From: UBA2031 sp037189985
GTDB lineage: Bacteria; Pseudomonadota; Gammaproteobacteria; Pseudomonadales; Moraxellaceae
Length of the DNA stretch: 64,000 nt
Direction: 5' to 3'
NCBI GenBank assembly: GCA_037189985.1
Contig: JBBCJX010000029.1
Span: forward strand, 1 to 64,000
The translations under genes and the position numbers were made by a program. The notes beneath the pieces are model-generated. The model had not been told where the DNA came from. It searched no databases and was given only the letters and a program-made list of their open reading frames with translations. Shown one piece after another: positions 25,406-33,479 of this stretch (positions are counted from its first letter, which is position 1; every line of letters begins with the position of its first letter).

Positions 25406-26685
25406 TCCCTCTGCTGATTGCGCTGATTCTCTTTGCGGCCTTCATGGGCTCACCCATTTTTGCCGTGATTGCCGCCGCCGCTATGCTGGGCTTTTACAGC
25501 GGCGAGACGCCACTGACCGTGCTGGGTGTGGAAATTTACCGGCTGGTGGATACGCCACTCCTGCTGGCCTTGCCGCTTTTCACGTTTGCCGGTTACCTGC
25601 TGGGCGAATCCCGTACGGCAGAGCGTCTGGTCAGGTTGGCCCGTGCCGGCCTTGGCTGGATGCCGGGAGGCCTGCCTGTAGTGGCCTTCCTCACCTGCGC
25701 TTTCCTCACCGCCTTTACGGGCGCCAGCGGTGTCACCATCGTGGCACTGGGTGCCATGCTTTATCCCGCTCTCAAGATGGCCGGCTATCCCGACCGCTTT
25801 TCGCTGGGGTTGGTGACGACTTCCGGTGCACTGGGCTTGTTGTTGCCTCCTTCGCTGCCACTCATTCTCTTTGCTGTGATTGCGCAGCAGCTGCCGGCAG
25901 GTGCCGGTGTCACCATCCAGGATGTTTTCGTCGCAGGCCTTCTGCCGTGCCTGTTGATGGTGATCGGTCTCTCCCTGTTCGGTCTGCGTGAAAGCAAAAA
26001 GCGCAACATCCCCCTGCAAAAATTTTCCTGGCGGGAGCTGGGTGCTGCCGCACGGGATGCCAAGTGGGAACTGCCTCTGCCGATTTTTGTTTTTGCCGGA
26101 ATTTACGGTGGCTACTTCGCAGTTTCCGAAGCGGCTGCCGTGACGGCCCTTTACGTGTTGGTGACGCAGGTGCTGATCTACCGCGAAATCACCGTGAAGC
26201 AGCTACCGCGCATCATGCGCGAAGCCATGATGATGGTGGGCAGCGTGCTCCTGATCGTGGGCGTGGCCATGTCCTTCACCAACTGGCTGATCGATGCCGA
26301 GGTGCCGAACACGCTGTTCGACATCGTGCGCGAGCACATCCACAGCAAGTACACCTTCCTCTTCCTGCTCACGCTCTTCCTGCTGGTGCTGGGCATGATG
26401 CTGGACATCTTCTCGGCGCTGGTCATCGTGGTGCCGCTGATCCTGCCCATGGCCGTGGGCTACGGCGTCCACCCCATCCACCTCGGCATCATCTTCCTCG
26501 CCACCATGGAGATCGGCTACTGCATGCCGCCGGTAGGAATGAACCTGGTGATCGGCAGCTTCCGCTTCCGCAAACCCCTGCTGGAGCTCGCCGTTGCCTC
26601 GCTACCCTTCATGGCCGTCCTTTTCGCCGTCGTCCTGATCATCACCTACGTACCGTGGTTCAGCCTGGTATTCGTCAGCAAATAA
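25402..26685 (+). CDS. dctM: TRAP transporter large permease (DctM)
   Basis: This 427-residue protein has about 11-12 membrane helices. Family markers are FTFAGYLLGESRTAERLV, AFTGASGVTIVALGAMLYP, GLLLPPSLPLILFAVIAQQ and EIGYCMPPVGMNLV. It forms the sodium-driven transport subunit with DctQ and receives substrate from DctP. It is the last gene of the TRAP operon, followed by a palindrome at 26699 and repeat copy B. Codon use in the last third is richer in C-ending codons than in the first part, but the frame is continuous. Confidence 0.94.
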   Translation: MIPLLIALILFAAFMGSPIFAVIAAAAMLGFYSGETPLTVLGVEIYRLVDTPLLLALPLFTFAGYLLGESRTAERLVRLARAGLGWMPGGLPVVAFLTCAFLTAFTGASGVTIVALGAMLYPALKMAGYPDRFSLGLVTTSGALGLLLPPSLPLILFAVIAQQLPAGAGVTIQDVFVAGLLPCLLMVIGLSLFGLRESKKRNIPLQKFSWRELGAAARDAKWELPLPIFVFAGIYGGYFAVSEAAAVTALYVLVTQVLIYREITVKQLPRIMREAMMMVGSVLLIVGVAMSFTNWLIDAEVPNTLFDIVREHIHSKYTFLFLLTLFLLVLGMMLDIFSALVIVVPLILPMAVGYGVHPIHLGIIFLATMEIGYCMPPVGMNLVIGSFRFRKPLLELAVASLPFMAVLFAVVLIITYVPWFSLVFVSK

Positions 26686-26698
26686 CCCCTTAGTCCAA

Positions 26699-26724
26699 CC
26701 CTCTCCCCGCAGACGGGGAGAGGG
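26699..26724. repeat. Short palindromic repeat, copy 1
   Basis: A perfect inverted repeat (CCCTCTCCCC, 6-base loop, GGGGAGAGGG) lies 13 bases after dctM. The same element occurs at 38941-38968. It has no T-run. It may stabilise the dctM mRNA end or act as a weak terminator. Confidence 0.8.
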
Positions 26725-26756
26725 AGATAGCCTGCACCTACGGCACAAGCCAATTC

Positions 26757-27125
26757 TCAATACACAGAAGCCAATTGCGAGACGCCGCACGGCGCGAGCA
26801 TGACCACGTTGCCTGAACTACAGCGCGCAGAGGTCATAAGGCGCCAGTAGCCCAAGCGCTCCGCAGGAGTTGCTTTTTCTTTGCTTACCTTTCTTTTGGC
26901 GACATCCGAGCTTGCGAGGTGAACGTCGGCTTTGCCGACGGCCCGAAGGGTGAGGCCATAGGCCGAATAATAAAAAGAAAGTAAGGCCCCGCCGGCAGGG
27001 CGCACCGCCCGAGCAAACAGGCAGCAGAAGCAACCGCGTCGGAGCACCTCACCGTAAAAAGTACCGACGCGAGAATCCCCGCACTCCCGGGCAAACGGCA
27101 AGCAAGCGCCCAGCCCGCGCATACC
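26757..27125 (+). repeat. Interspersed intergenic repeat, copy B
   Basis: This is the second copy of the repeat seen at 4100-4400 and 36050-36320, in the same orientation, between the convergent dctM and the hypothetical gene at 27141. It keeps all blocks, including TGCGAGACGCCGCACGGCGC and the terminator-like hairpin at 26855-26873 (AGCGCTCC/GGAGTTGCT plus TTTTTC). In the second dyad (TTTCTTTT/AAAAGAAA) the short loop is replaced by an insert of about 80 bases that itself folds (GTCGG/CCGAC). This explains its greater length. The region 26686-27140 holds no gene. Confidence 0.85.
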
Positions 27126-27140
27126 CCGCCCCACACCTAC

Positions 27141-27830
27141 CTAAGCCGCCCACAACTTGCTCAAAGGAAAACTCCCCCGGTAATAACTCTCCGTCTGCCG
27201 CAACGCATCCTTCAACACCTGATCCGCCCGCCCCCGGCTCAGGAACTCGCACAGCGTGCCATGCACCAGCGACACCATTTCCCGCAACGCCCCTTCCGCG
27301 ATGTAAACGTTCTCCGGCCCCAGCGCTCCCTCGGCAAGCCAGGCCCTGACGGCTTCTTCCGCCGGCAGTGAAAGATCCAGTTGTGGCAATTTTTCCAGCA
27401 GCACTTCGCGCATGCGCGCATTCATGTCGCTGGGTGTACGCGAGAACACTGTATTCACCAGTTGCACGCAGCCCAGCAGTGCCTCCTCTTCCTGTGCGGA
27501 AAGGCGGTCACGTATGGCGGGTGTACGGTCTGGCAGGTTTGCTGGCTGCAGGGGCGCGACAGTGGCAGCCGTGTTGAACTCTGGGCGCGGCTGTTTCAGT
27601 AGCTTGCCGTCCTCTCCGGTCAGGGCACGCAGCAGGCTCTGGAGTATCTTGCTGCGCTGGGTGATCAGGGCAGGGGTGGTGCAGATTTCACTGAGATAGG
27701 ACTGAAAGGCAAAGGCCGGCTGGCGGGAGTATTTCAGCTCCCAGATGATGACAGCCTCGGTCAGGCTCTCGCCCTGCAGGAAGTTCGAGAGCACTTGCTG
27801 GATGACGATTTTCTTCTGTGCAATATCCAT
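27141..27830 (-). CDS. Hypothetical protein, soluble
   Basis: This 229-residue protein has no signal peptide or membrane segment and no recognised motif. It is rich in Leu, Ala and Glu and predicted to be helical. The N-terminus MDIAQKKIVIQQVLSNFLQG fits a start at 27830, although the frame is open further upstream and the ribosome site (AAGAA) is modest. The C-terminal half begins LSAQEEEALLGCVQLVNTVF. Codon use matches the surrounding chromosome. It is monocistronic; the next gene on the same strand is a lipoprotein 237 bases upstream. The function is unknown. Confidence 0.7.
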   Translation of the reverse strand: MDIAQKKIVIQQVLSNFLQGESLTEAVIIWELKYSRQPAFAFQSYLSEICTTPALITQRSKILQSLLRALTGEDGKLLKQPRPEFNTAATVAPLQPANLPDRTPAIRDRLSAQEEEALLGCVQLVNTVFSRTPSDMNARMREVLLEKLPQLDLSLPAEEAVRAWLAEGALGPENVYIAEGALREMVSLVHGTLCEFLSRGRADQVLKDALRQTESYYRGSFPLSKLWAA

Positions 27831-28067
27831 GGTTCTTGTGGCAGGCCATCTTGATGCGTTTTCGGGAGATGCCCGGTGGCGAAACAGCGGGCGCCACAGT
27901 GAAACAGCAAGCGGCATGCCATCAGCACGGGTGTGCCGCACACAGGTTTTGCCGGACATGCACCAGTGAGGGGCGCATCATCATGGTGCCCGGGGCGTGG
28001 TGTGCCTTGGAATGGAGCAGATGTCCTGCGGGCAGTGTGCCGGACAGGGTCCGGCAGGCATCACGTC

Positions 28068-28430
28068 TCAGGGAGCGGGGGCGGGGGCGGGACTGGCGGA
28101 TTTTTTCAGCTGTGCCTCCAGTTCGCGAATCTGTTTTTCCTTCATGGCGATTAGCGCCTTGCCATCCTGTACCTGTTCTTCCAGGTCGCCGGCGCGGGAG
28201 GCCAACTCCGCTTTCTCGGCTTCAATCCGGTCCAGCTCTTCCTCGCTGAGTGCCAGAGCGTCTGAGGCAGGCTCTGCGACAGGTACCGGTTTGGCGGGAA
28301 CGGCGGCCGGAGCAGGCGCACTTGCGGCAGGAGGCGGTGTGGGTTCTTCCGCGGGGCTGCAGCCTTGCAGCAAAGCCAGGGCGGGCAGGGCTGTCATGGT
28401 GACAAAAGCGGTTTTCAGCAGCAGATTCAT
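28068..28430 (-). CDS. Small lipoprotein with Pro/Ala-rich linker and coiled coil
   Basis: This 120-residue protein has a lipoprotein signal peptide ending LALLQGC. A Pro/Ala-rich linker of about 30 residues is followed by a charged coiled coil (ALSEEELDRIEAEKAELASR, QIRELEAQLKKS). The linker plus coiled-coil layout suggests a periplasmic lipoprotein that spans toward the peptidoglycan or a partner protein. The start at 28430 has AGGAGA at good spacing. No family is recognised. It is divergent from the YciC-like membrane protein gene at 28561. Confidence 0.78.
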   Translation of the reverse strand: MNLLLKTAFVTMTALPALALLQGCSPAEEPTPPPAASAPAPAAVPAKPVPVAEPASDALALSEEELDRIEAEKAELASRAGDLEEQVQDGKALIAMKEKQIRELEAQLKKSASPAPAPAP

Positions 28431-28560
28431 CCTTATCTCCTGGCAGTTTTCCTGATCAGCCGGACCGGGCAACAGGACATTGGCGGGCCGAAGACGGCAG
28501 CCGTGGAGTATACGTGGCCGCAGGTTATCATGCGCGCCCCGCACCCATTACGGCTTCTAC

Positions 28561-29262
28561 ATGATCGTCCCCCGTCTGCGTGAAACCTGGCATTTCTTCT
28601 GGGAGCACCTTACCGATCTGCTCTGGCGCCTGATGCCGGTAGCATTCCCCCTGCTGTTGCTGAGCCAGTACCGCTGGCTGCTGGTACACGATGGCGACCA
28701 GAAGGCTGCCAGCGGTGATTTCCTGATGTTGCTGCCGGCGGTGCTGGCCAGTGTCATGGCCACGGGTATCACGCTCCACTATGCCGTCGCCATCGTGGAC
28801 GGTGCCGAGCGTTCACGGGTCATGCCCTTGCGGGCAGCATTGGCAGATGCACCACGCCTGATTTTTGTGCAACTGCTGGCTGGCCTGTGCATCATGGCTG
28901 GCCTATTGCTGCTCATCCTGCCCGGTATTTACCTGATGGGCCTGCTCCTGCCTGCTTACGTGCTGGTGGTGAAGGAGCGCCGGTCGACGCTTGATGCCCT
29001 GCGTGAGGCTTGGCTGCGGTTTCGGCCCGGAGCCTGGTGGTTGGGCTTTGGTGTGATGGGTTTGTTGCTGATCTTGCTGGTCGTGATGAGCGGCCTGCAG
29101 GCCCTGGCCGGGTTGACGGATGGAGTGCCTGCTTTCCCGCGCCTGCTCATTTGCACGGGTCTTGAGGTACTGGGCCTGCTATGTGCGCAGATAGTGCCCA
29201 TTTTGCTGGTACGTTTTTATGTCTTGGAGCGCGAGGCAGCCGGGGGGACAAAAACGGTTTAG
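28561..29262 (+). CDS. YciC-like (UPF0259) inner-membrane protein
   Basis: This 233-residue protein has five to six membrane helices. The arrangement and the block LPGIYLMGLLLPAYVLVVKE followed by STLDALREAWLRFRPGAWW resemble E. coli YciC, whose function is unknown. The Met at 28561 fits a short basic N-terminus before the first helix, but no strong ribosome site is seen. A long hairpin at 29269 follows the stop and may end the transcript. Confidence 0.75.
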   Translation: MIVPRLRETWHFFWEHLTDLLWRLMPVAFPLLLLSQYRWLLVHDGDQKAASGDFLMLLPAVLASVMATGITLHYAVAIVDGAERSRVMPLRAALADAPRLIFVQLLAGLCIMAGLLLLILPGIYLMGLLLPAYVLVVKERRSTLDALREAWLRFRPGAWWLGFGVMGLLLILLVVMSGLQALAGLTDGVPAFPRLLICTGLEVLGLLCAQIVPILLVRFYVLEREAAGGTKTV

Positions 29263-29268
29263 TCCCTC

Positions 29269-29312
29269 ATTTCCCCGGTATCTGACATTTCCCTGTCATG
29301 ACACCGGGAAAT
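29269..29312 (+). terminator. Extended hairpin after the YciC-like gene
   Basis: ATTTCCCCGGT pairs with ACACCGGGAAAT, and an inner stem TGACA/TGTCA lies inside the loop. It starts 6 bases after the stop at 29262. There is no T-run, so it is a candidate transcript-end structure only. Confidence 0.5.
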
Positions 29313-29522
29313 CCTGTCGCAGGCCGATATTCAGGCCGTAAAAGCATTTTCCGTTTTCACATCTGCTTTTTTTTAGGCTATGGTTGCTGCGTTTTATTGG
29401 TACATGCGTCCAAAAACGTTTGTCCGGCCAGAGTGGGCGCCTGTTCATCCTGAATGAATGGGCCATAGCCACCGCCATGAATCCGCTGCCGGACCATGTC
29501 GATTTTAATTCAGGGGAAAGTC

Positions 29523-30530
29523 ATGCAATTGGTGCGATACATGGCAGGTCTGGTGCTGGCTCTGGCGCCAGTGATGGCCTCGGCCGACAGCATTGTCCGT
29601 TTTTACTGTGATGAAGATTCCGAAGGCGCTGCCCTCACGGTCAACGGGCGTGCCCAGGATACCTGTCCTACGGATGCCATCCTGCCGGCCGGCACCTACA
29701 CCGTGACCGCACGCAAGGCCGTGGGAGCGGATCAGGAGCGTGTTTTCTCCACCCGCTTCGATCTTGCTGACAATGCCATCAAGCGTGTGGATGTCGTGCT
29801 TTCCCAACCCCAGTTGACAGCAGAGGCACAGAAGCGCCGTGATGCAGCCGCGAAAGCAGCAGCGGCAGCCCAGCAGGAGCAGGCCCTGAAGGCTGACCTG
29901 GAAAAAGCCCAGAGTGGTGACATTGCCGGCATGCAGGCAATGATCGAGCGATATACCAGCGGCAATGGCGTGGCCAAGAGTGCTGCCAAGGCCCGTGAAT
30001 GGACAGACAAGCTCAATGCGGCGCAGCGCGATCACGCGCAGAAGCTGCAGGATCAGGCCGCAGGGGGTAATCCTCAGGCCATGCTGGCGCTGGCCAATCT
30101 GTACCGGCAGGGTACCGGTGTTCCTGCCGATGAGCAGCAGGCGACGGCCTGGGAGAAAAAGGGCAAGGAAATTATCGCTGCCCAGAATGTCCGTGCGGCC
30201 AACGCTAAAAAGCTTCAGGATTTCACGCTCTTTCCCTTCCTCAAGAGTGTGCCTGATGCAGCCATGGAGCTTTCGGGTGGCCCGAAAGGCGATCCGACAA
30301 CATCGGCAGTCTTTACGTTCAGCTTTGGTCTCATCGTCAGCGGGGCGGTTGCTTCCGTGATGGACCTTGTGACCTTGCCTTTCAACATCACCGAACTCCA
30401 GTCCCTGAAAAAGGCGGCGGCGGGTCATGCGGCCGCCTGGAGTGAGCCGGATTCCATGATGGCCCGTGCCCATCACGCCGGAAGCCGTGCGCAAGCCCCT
30501 GCTGTCGTGGCGGATATTGCCTTGCATTGA
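29523..30530 (+). CDS. Secreted protein with Sel1-like repeat region
   Basis: This 335-residue protein has a signal peptide (MQLVRYMAGLVLALAPVMAS, then ADS). An N-terminal beta-rich domain with two cysteines follows, then an Ala/Gln/Lys helical linker (about 100-130) and one or two Sel1-like units (GNPQAMLALANLYRQGTGVP). The C-terminal part has a hydrophobic stretch VFTFSFGLIVSGAVASVMDL that may be a membrane segment. The start at 29523 follows AGGGGA. It is first of three adjacent + strand genes encoding envelope proteins. The function is unknown. Confidence 0.78.
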   Translation: MQLVRYMAGLVLALAPVMASADSIVRFYCDEDSEGAALTVNGRAQDTCPTDAILPAGTYTVTARKAVGADQERVFSTRFDLADNAIKRVDVVLSQPQLTAEAQKRRDAAAKAAAAAQQEQALKADLEKAQSGDIAGMQAMIERYTSGNGVAKSAAKAREWTDKLNAAQRDHAQKLQDQAAGGNPQAMLALANLYRQGTGVPADEQQATAWEKKGKEIIAAQNVRAANAKKLQDFTLFPFLKSVPDAAMELSGGPKGDPTTSAVFTFSFGLIVSGAVASVMDLVTLPFNITELQSLKKAAAGHAAAWSEPDSMMARAHHAGSRAQAPAVVADIALH

Positions 30531-30570
30531 TGCTGTTTCTGCCGGGCAAGGGCTTTCATATCCAGTGGCG

Positions 30571-32082
30571 ATGATCAGAGCCATCGGCGCCAGCCTGCTG
30601 GCAGCGTTGCTTGTGGCCTGCAGCAGCCTGGGCCATGTGGCAACGCCGCAGGAACACGATGCCGGTTTCCGGCAGTTGTACATGGCCATCAACGGCTCAT
30701 CGAGGGGCTTGGACCAGCACTATCCCCGCTTACTGGCCGACTATCAGTCCTCGCCGGATTTTGCTTGCCACTATCCTGCCTATGCCCACCATTTCCGGCA
30801 GTCAGGCCTGCCGCCTGCTCCTTCACCGGTGATCTGTACGCAGCCATTACCCCTGCTCATGGCAGACCCTGAGCGGGGGCTGGTGCCCGCTAGCCTTGAT
30901 GTGGAGCGTGTCAGTGCCGTGCACCTGCTTTTTGCCGGCAAGGCCGATGACAGCCTGGTCTCCCGTTTTGGTCATGTGGCATTGCGTGTGCTGGTTTGCC
31001 CTAAAGGTGTGATGCCGGCTAACGATCCGGAAAAGCGTTGCGATGCGAATTTGTCCGAGCATCTGGTGCTGGGTTTCCAGGCCCATGTCGATGACACCAG
31101 CATCAACATCAGGCGCGGCATTTTCGGTGGCTATCAAACCCATCTGATGGTCATGCCTTTCATGGAAACGTATCAGGAATATGCCATGGCGGAATTCCGT
31201 GAGCTCTATTCACTGCCTCTGCTCATGAGCCGACAGCAGCGCCAGGATTTCCTGCGTGCCATGGTGCAACTGCACTGGGCGCATGAAAGCGACTACAGAT
31301 TTTTCACTCGCAACTGCGCCACTCTCCTTCAGGATGCCCTGCGTGCCTTGTGGCCGGCTTATCAGGAGTCACCCGACCTGCGTGGCAATTATCAGCGCCC
31401 CGACCGCTTTTTCAGGGCGATCAGCCATAGCGGGATTGCGGATGCCGCCGTACTGGCCGACAGGTCGGAGGCGCTGCGTAACGGCTACTATTTTTCCAGT
31501 ACGGAAGCGGCCTATCGCGAGGCCGCCTCTCTGCTCGCTGCAGCGATGGAGTATCCTTTTTTCAGCTCGCTGGACGAATATCTGGACCAGTCTCCCGGTT
31601 TGAGGCGTGAGTTGATCGACGCTGATCCCGGTATCCGTTCACAGTGGTCTGACAATGCGCGTTTGCGGGAGGTTCCGCTGCTGCTTGAGGAACTGGTGCT
31701 GGTGCGTGCCGAAAAACGGGTCATGCAGTCAGGTGTCAGCCTGTGGGAAAAAAGCCGGAAATTGCTCCAGAGCCCCGGCCGTCTCGGCCTTGCCGAAGAC
31801 GATGATGCTTTCCTGCAAGCCTGTTTCATCCAGCCGCTCCGCTCACAGTTGCAGCCACCGCCAAGGCAAGCTGCCATTCCTCGTGAGCTGTTGCCTGCTG
31901 CCGGTGTGGCGCCTGCCTGCGGCGCAGAGATTGAGCGACAGCGCCTCAGGCAGCTTGTGCAGCGCCTGGCAGAGGCTCAGCCGGCAGAGTGGTCCCAATT
32001 GCTCGCCGGCATCACGCTGCTGGGTGACAGTATCCAGAACGTCAATCACTTCAAGCACCGGGCACTTGTCGGTGTGCACTGA
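30571..32082 (+). CDS. DUF4105 / Lnb-like periplasmic lipoprotein
   Basis: This 503-residue protein has a lipoprotein signal (LLAALLVACSS). The core matches the DUF4105 (Lnb N-terminal) domain: VHLLFAGKADDSLVSRFGHV carries the conserved His, and DYRFFTRNCATLL carries the conserved Cys. In Bdellovibrio and related bacteria, proteins with this domain (Lnb) N-acylate lipoproteins, with a Cys/His pair proposed as catalytic. In this genome a similar acyltransfer or thiol-hydrolase role is inference. The start at 30571 lies 40 bases after the previous gene. A helical C-terminal region follows with no recognised domain. Confidence 0.75.
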   Translation: MIRAIGASLLAALLVACSSLGHVATPQEHDAGFRQLYMAINGSSRGLDQHYPRLLADYQSSPDFACHYPAYAHHFRQSGLPPAPSPVICTQPLPLLMADPERGLVPASLDVERVSAVHLLFAGKADDSLVSRFGHVALRVLVCPKGVMPANDPEKRCDANLSEHLVLGFQAHVDDTSINIRRGIFGGYQTHLMVMPFMETYQEYAMAEFRELYSLPLLMSRQQRQDFLRAMVQLHWAHESDYRFFTRNCATLLQDALRALWPAYQESPDLRGNYQRPDRFFRAISHSGIADAAVLADRSEALRNGYYFSSTEAAYREAASLLAAAMEYPFFSSLDEYLDQSPGLRRELIDADPGIRSQWSDNARLREVPLLLEELVLVRAEKRVMQSGVSLWEKSRKLLQSPGRLGLAEDDDAFLQACFIQPLRSQLQPPPRQAAIPRELLPAAGVAPACGAEIERQRLRQLVQRLAEAQPAEWSQLLAGITLLGDSIQNVNHFKHRALVGVH

Positions 32083-32097
32083 AAGAGGAAGCAGGAC

Positions 32098-33363
32098 ATG
32101 AACGCTTGTTACCGGCCCCTGCAGGCTGTTGCCTTCATCGCAGCCATAGGCCTGTCTGCCGTGGCTTTGGCTAATGTCGACCAGCAGCAGTTGCTCGAGA
32201 AGCTCCAGCAACTGGACCGTCTTGATCGGCTTGAATACCTGGACCACGAAGAGCGTGCCCGCAAATGCATTGCCAGCCGCAGCTATGGCTGTGCGGAAGA
32301 TGCCATCAAGAAAGCAGCCCGCGTGGCACGTTCTCCGGAAAGCTCACGGGATATCAAGGTGCTGAGGGCTGACCTGCAGAAAGAACGTGACAGCGAGCGC
32401 AGCGAGCAGGAGGCCGAGCGGCGCAGGATAGAGGCCGCGGAGCGTCAGCGCGAGGCGGAGGAGCGTGCTGAAGAACGTCGCCAGCAGCGTGAGCAGGAAT
32501 TGGATAACCAGCGTCGCCTCATGGCGCAGATTGGTGCCAGCACGATTTCTGGTGTTACGCAGGAGCAGCGCAACCGGATTGCGGATTCCATGTACAACGA
32601 TCTCACTTACGGCACAAAGACCACGGAAAGTACGGCTCGTAATATCGTGTCACAGAACAATGAGATCGAGCGGCGCAACCGCGAAGCACGTGAGCAGAGC
32701 CTGCGTCAGCAGCAACAGCGTATCGAGGCCCAGCGTGCAGAGGCTAATGCCCGGCAGCAGCAACAGCGTGAGCAGGTAGAGCAGGCCCGGGCCCGTCAGC
32801 AAGCCGCAGTGGCACAGGCAACACAACGTCAGCAAGAGGCCCAGACCGCACGAGATGCCGAACTAGAAAGACAGCGCCAGGCGGCACTCAAGGCAGAACA
32901 GGAGGCCGCGGCCAAAAAGGCAGAGCAGGAGCGGATAGCCGCGCAGGCGAAAGCAGAAGCCGAGCGCAAGGCCAAGGCAGAAGAGGACAAGCGCCAGCGT
33001 GAACTGGCTGCAGCGGAACGCAAGCGCCAGCAGGAAGAAGAGAAAGCCGCCAAGATCAAGGCCGAAAACGACTACATCCAGAACGAAGCCACCGGCTCAA
33101 GGCTCAAGGCCATCCAGTGCTTTGGCGAAAAGCACATGATAGGCGTACGTCCCCGTGTAAAGCCGGAGTTGGTCGCCTGCATGTACCTCACCTACCGCTT
33201 CCGTTGCCAGGGCGAGCAACGCTGGACCGAACAGGAAACTAGTACCAACTACATTGGCATGATGGGCGGGTGTTATGGAGAGAGCTACGAGCTCAAGCCC
33301 AAGCCGTCCTGTCCGGTAGAGCAGATCGAGATACAGCCGGTGAAAGCCAGGCAGTGCTTCTAG
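32098..33363 (+). CDS. Secreted coiled-coil protein with Cys-rich C-terminal domain
   Basis: This 421-residue protein has a signal peptide (to about residue 25). A small helical region with two cysteines (RKCIASRSYGCAEDAIKKA) is followed by about 230 residues of highly charged Glu/Arg/Gln coiled coil. The C-terminal domain of about 85 residues has five or six cysteines (AIQCFGEKHMIG, ACMYLTYRFRCQGEQRW, CYGESY, CPVEQ). No family is recognised. It begins 15 bases after the DUF4105 lipoprotein gene, so the pair is probably co-transcribed. The long rod plus a disulfide-stabilised head suggests a periplasmic or surface structural protein. Confidence 0.75.
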   Translation: MNACYRPLQAVAFIAAIGLSAVALANVDQQQLLEKLQQLDRLDRLEYLDHEERARKCIASRSYGCAEDAIKKAARVARSPESSRDIKVLRADLQKERDSERSEQEAERRRIEAAERQREAEERAEERRQQREQELDNQRRLMAQIGASTISGVTQEQRNRIADSMYNDLTYGTKTTESTARNIVSQNNEIERRNREAREQSLRQQQQRIEAQRAEANARQQQQREQVEQARARQQAAVAQATQRQQEAQTARDAELERQRQAALKAEQEAAAKKAEQERIAAQAKAEAERKAKAEEDKRQRELAAAERKRQQEEEKAAKIKAENDYIQNEATGSRLKAIQCFGEKHMIGVRPRVKPELVACMYLTYRFRCQGEQRWTEQETSTNYIGMMGGCYGESYELKPKPSCPVEQIEIQPVKARQCF

Positions 33364-33450
33364 AGGGCGTGGGAGTAACTGTTGTCCTGGCATGTGTCGG
33401 GATAACAACCCAGCCAGATAGCCAGATATGTAAATCCCTGTGATGTTGTA

Positions 33451-33478
33451 GAAAAGCCCACCATGGCGCGGGCTTTTC
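33451..33478. terminator. Bidirectional terminator
   Basis: GAAAAGCCC and GGGCTTTTC form a 9-bp stem with a 10-base loop between two convergent genes. Each strand ends in a short T-run, so it can serve the coiled-coil gene and the diguanylate cyclase gene. Confidence 0.8.
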
Positions 33479-33479
33479 T

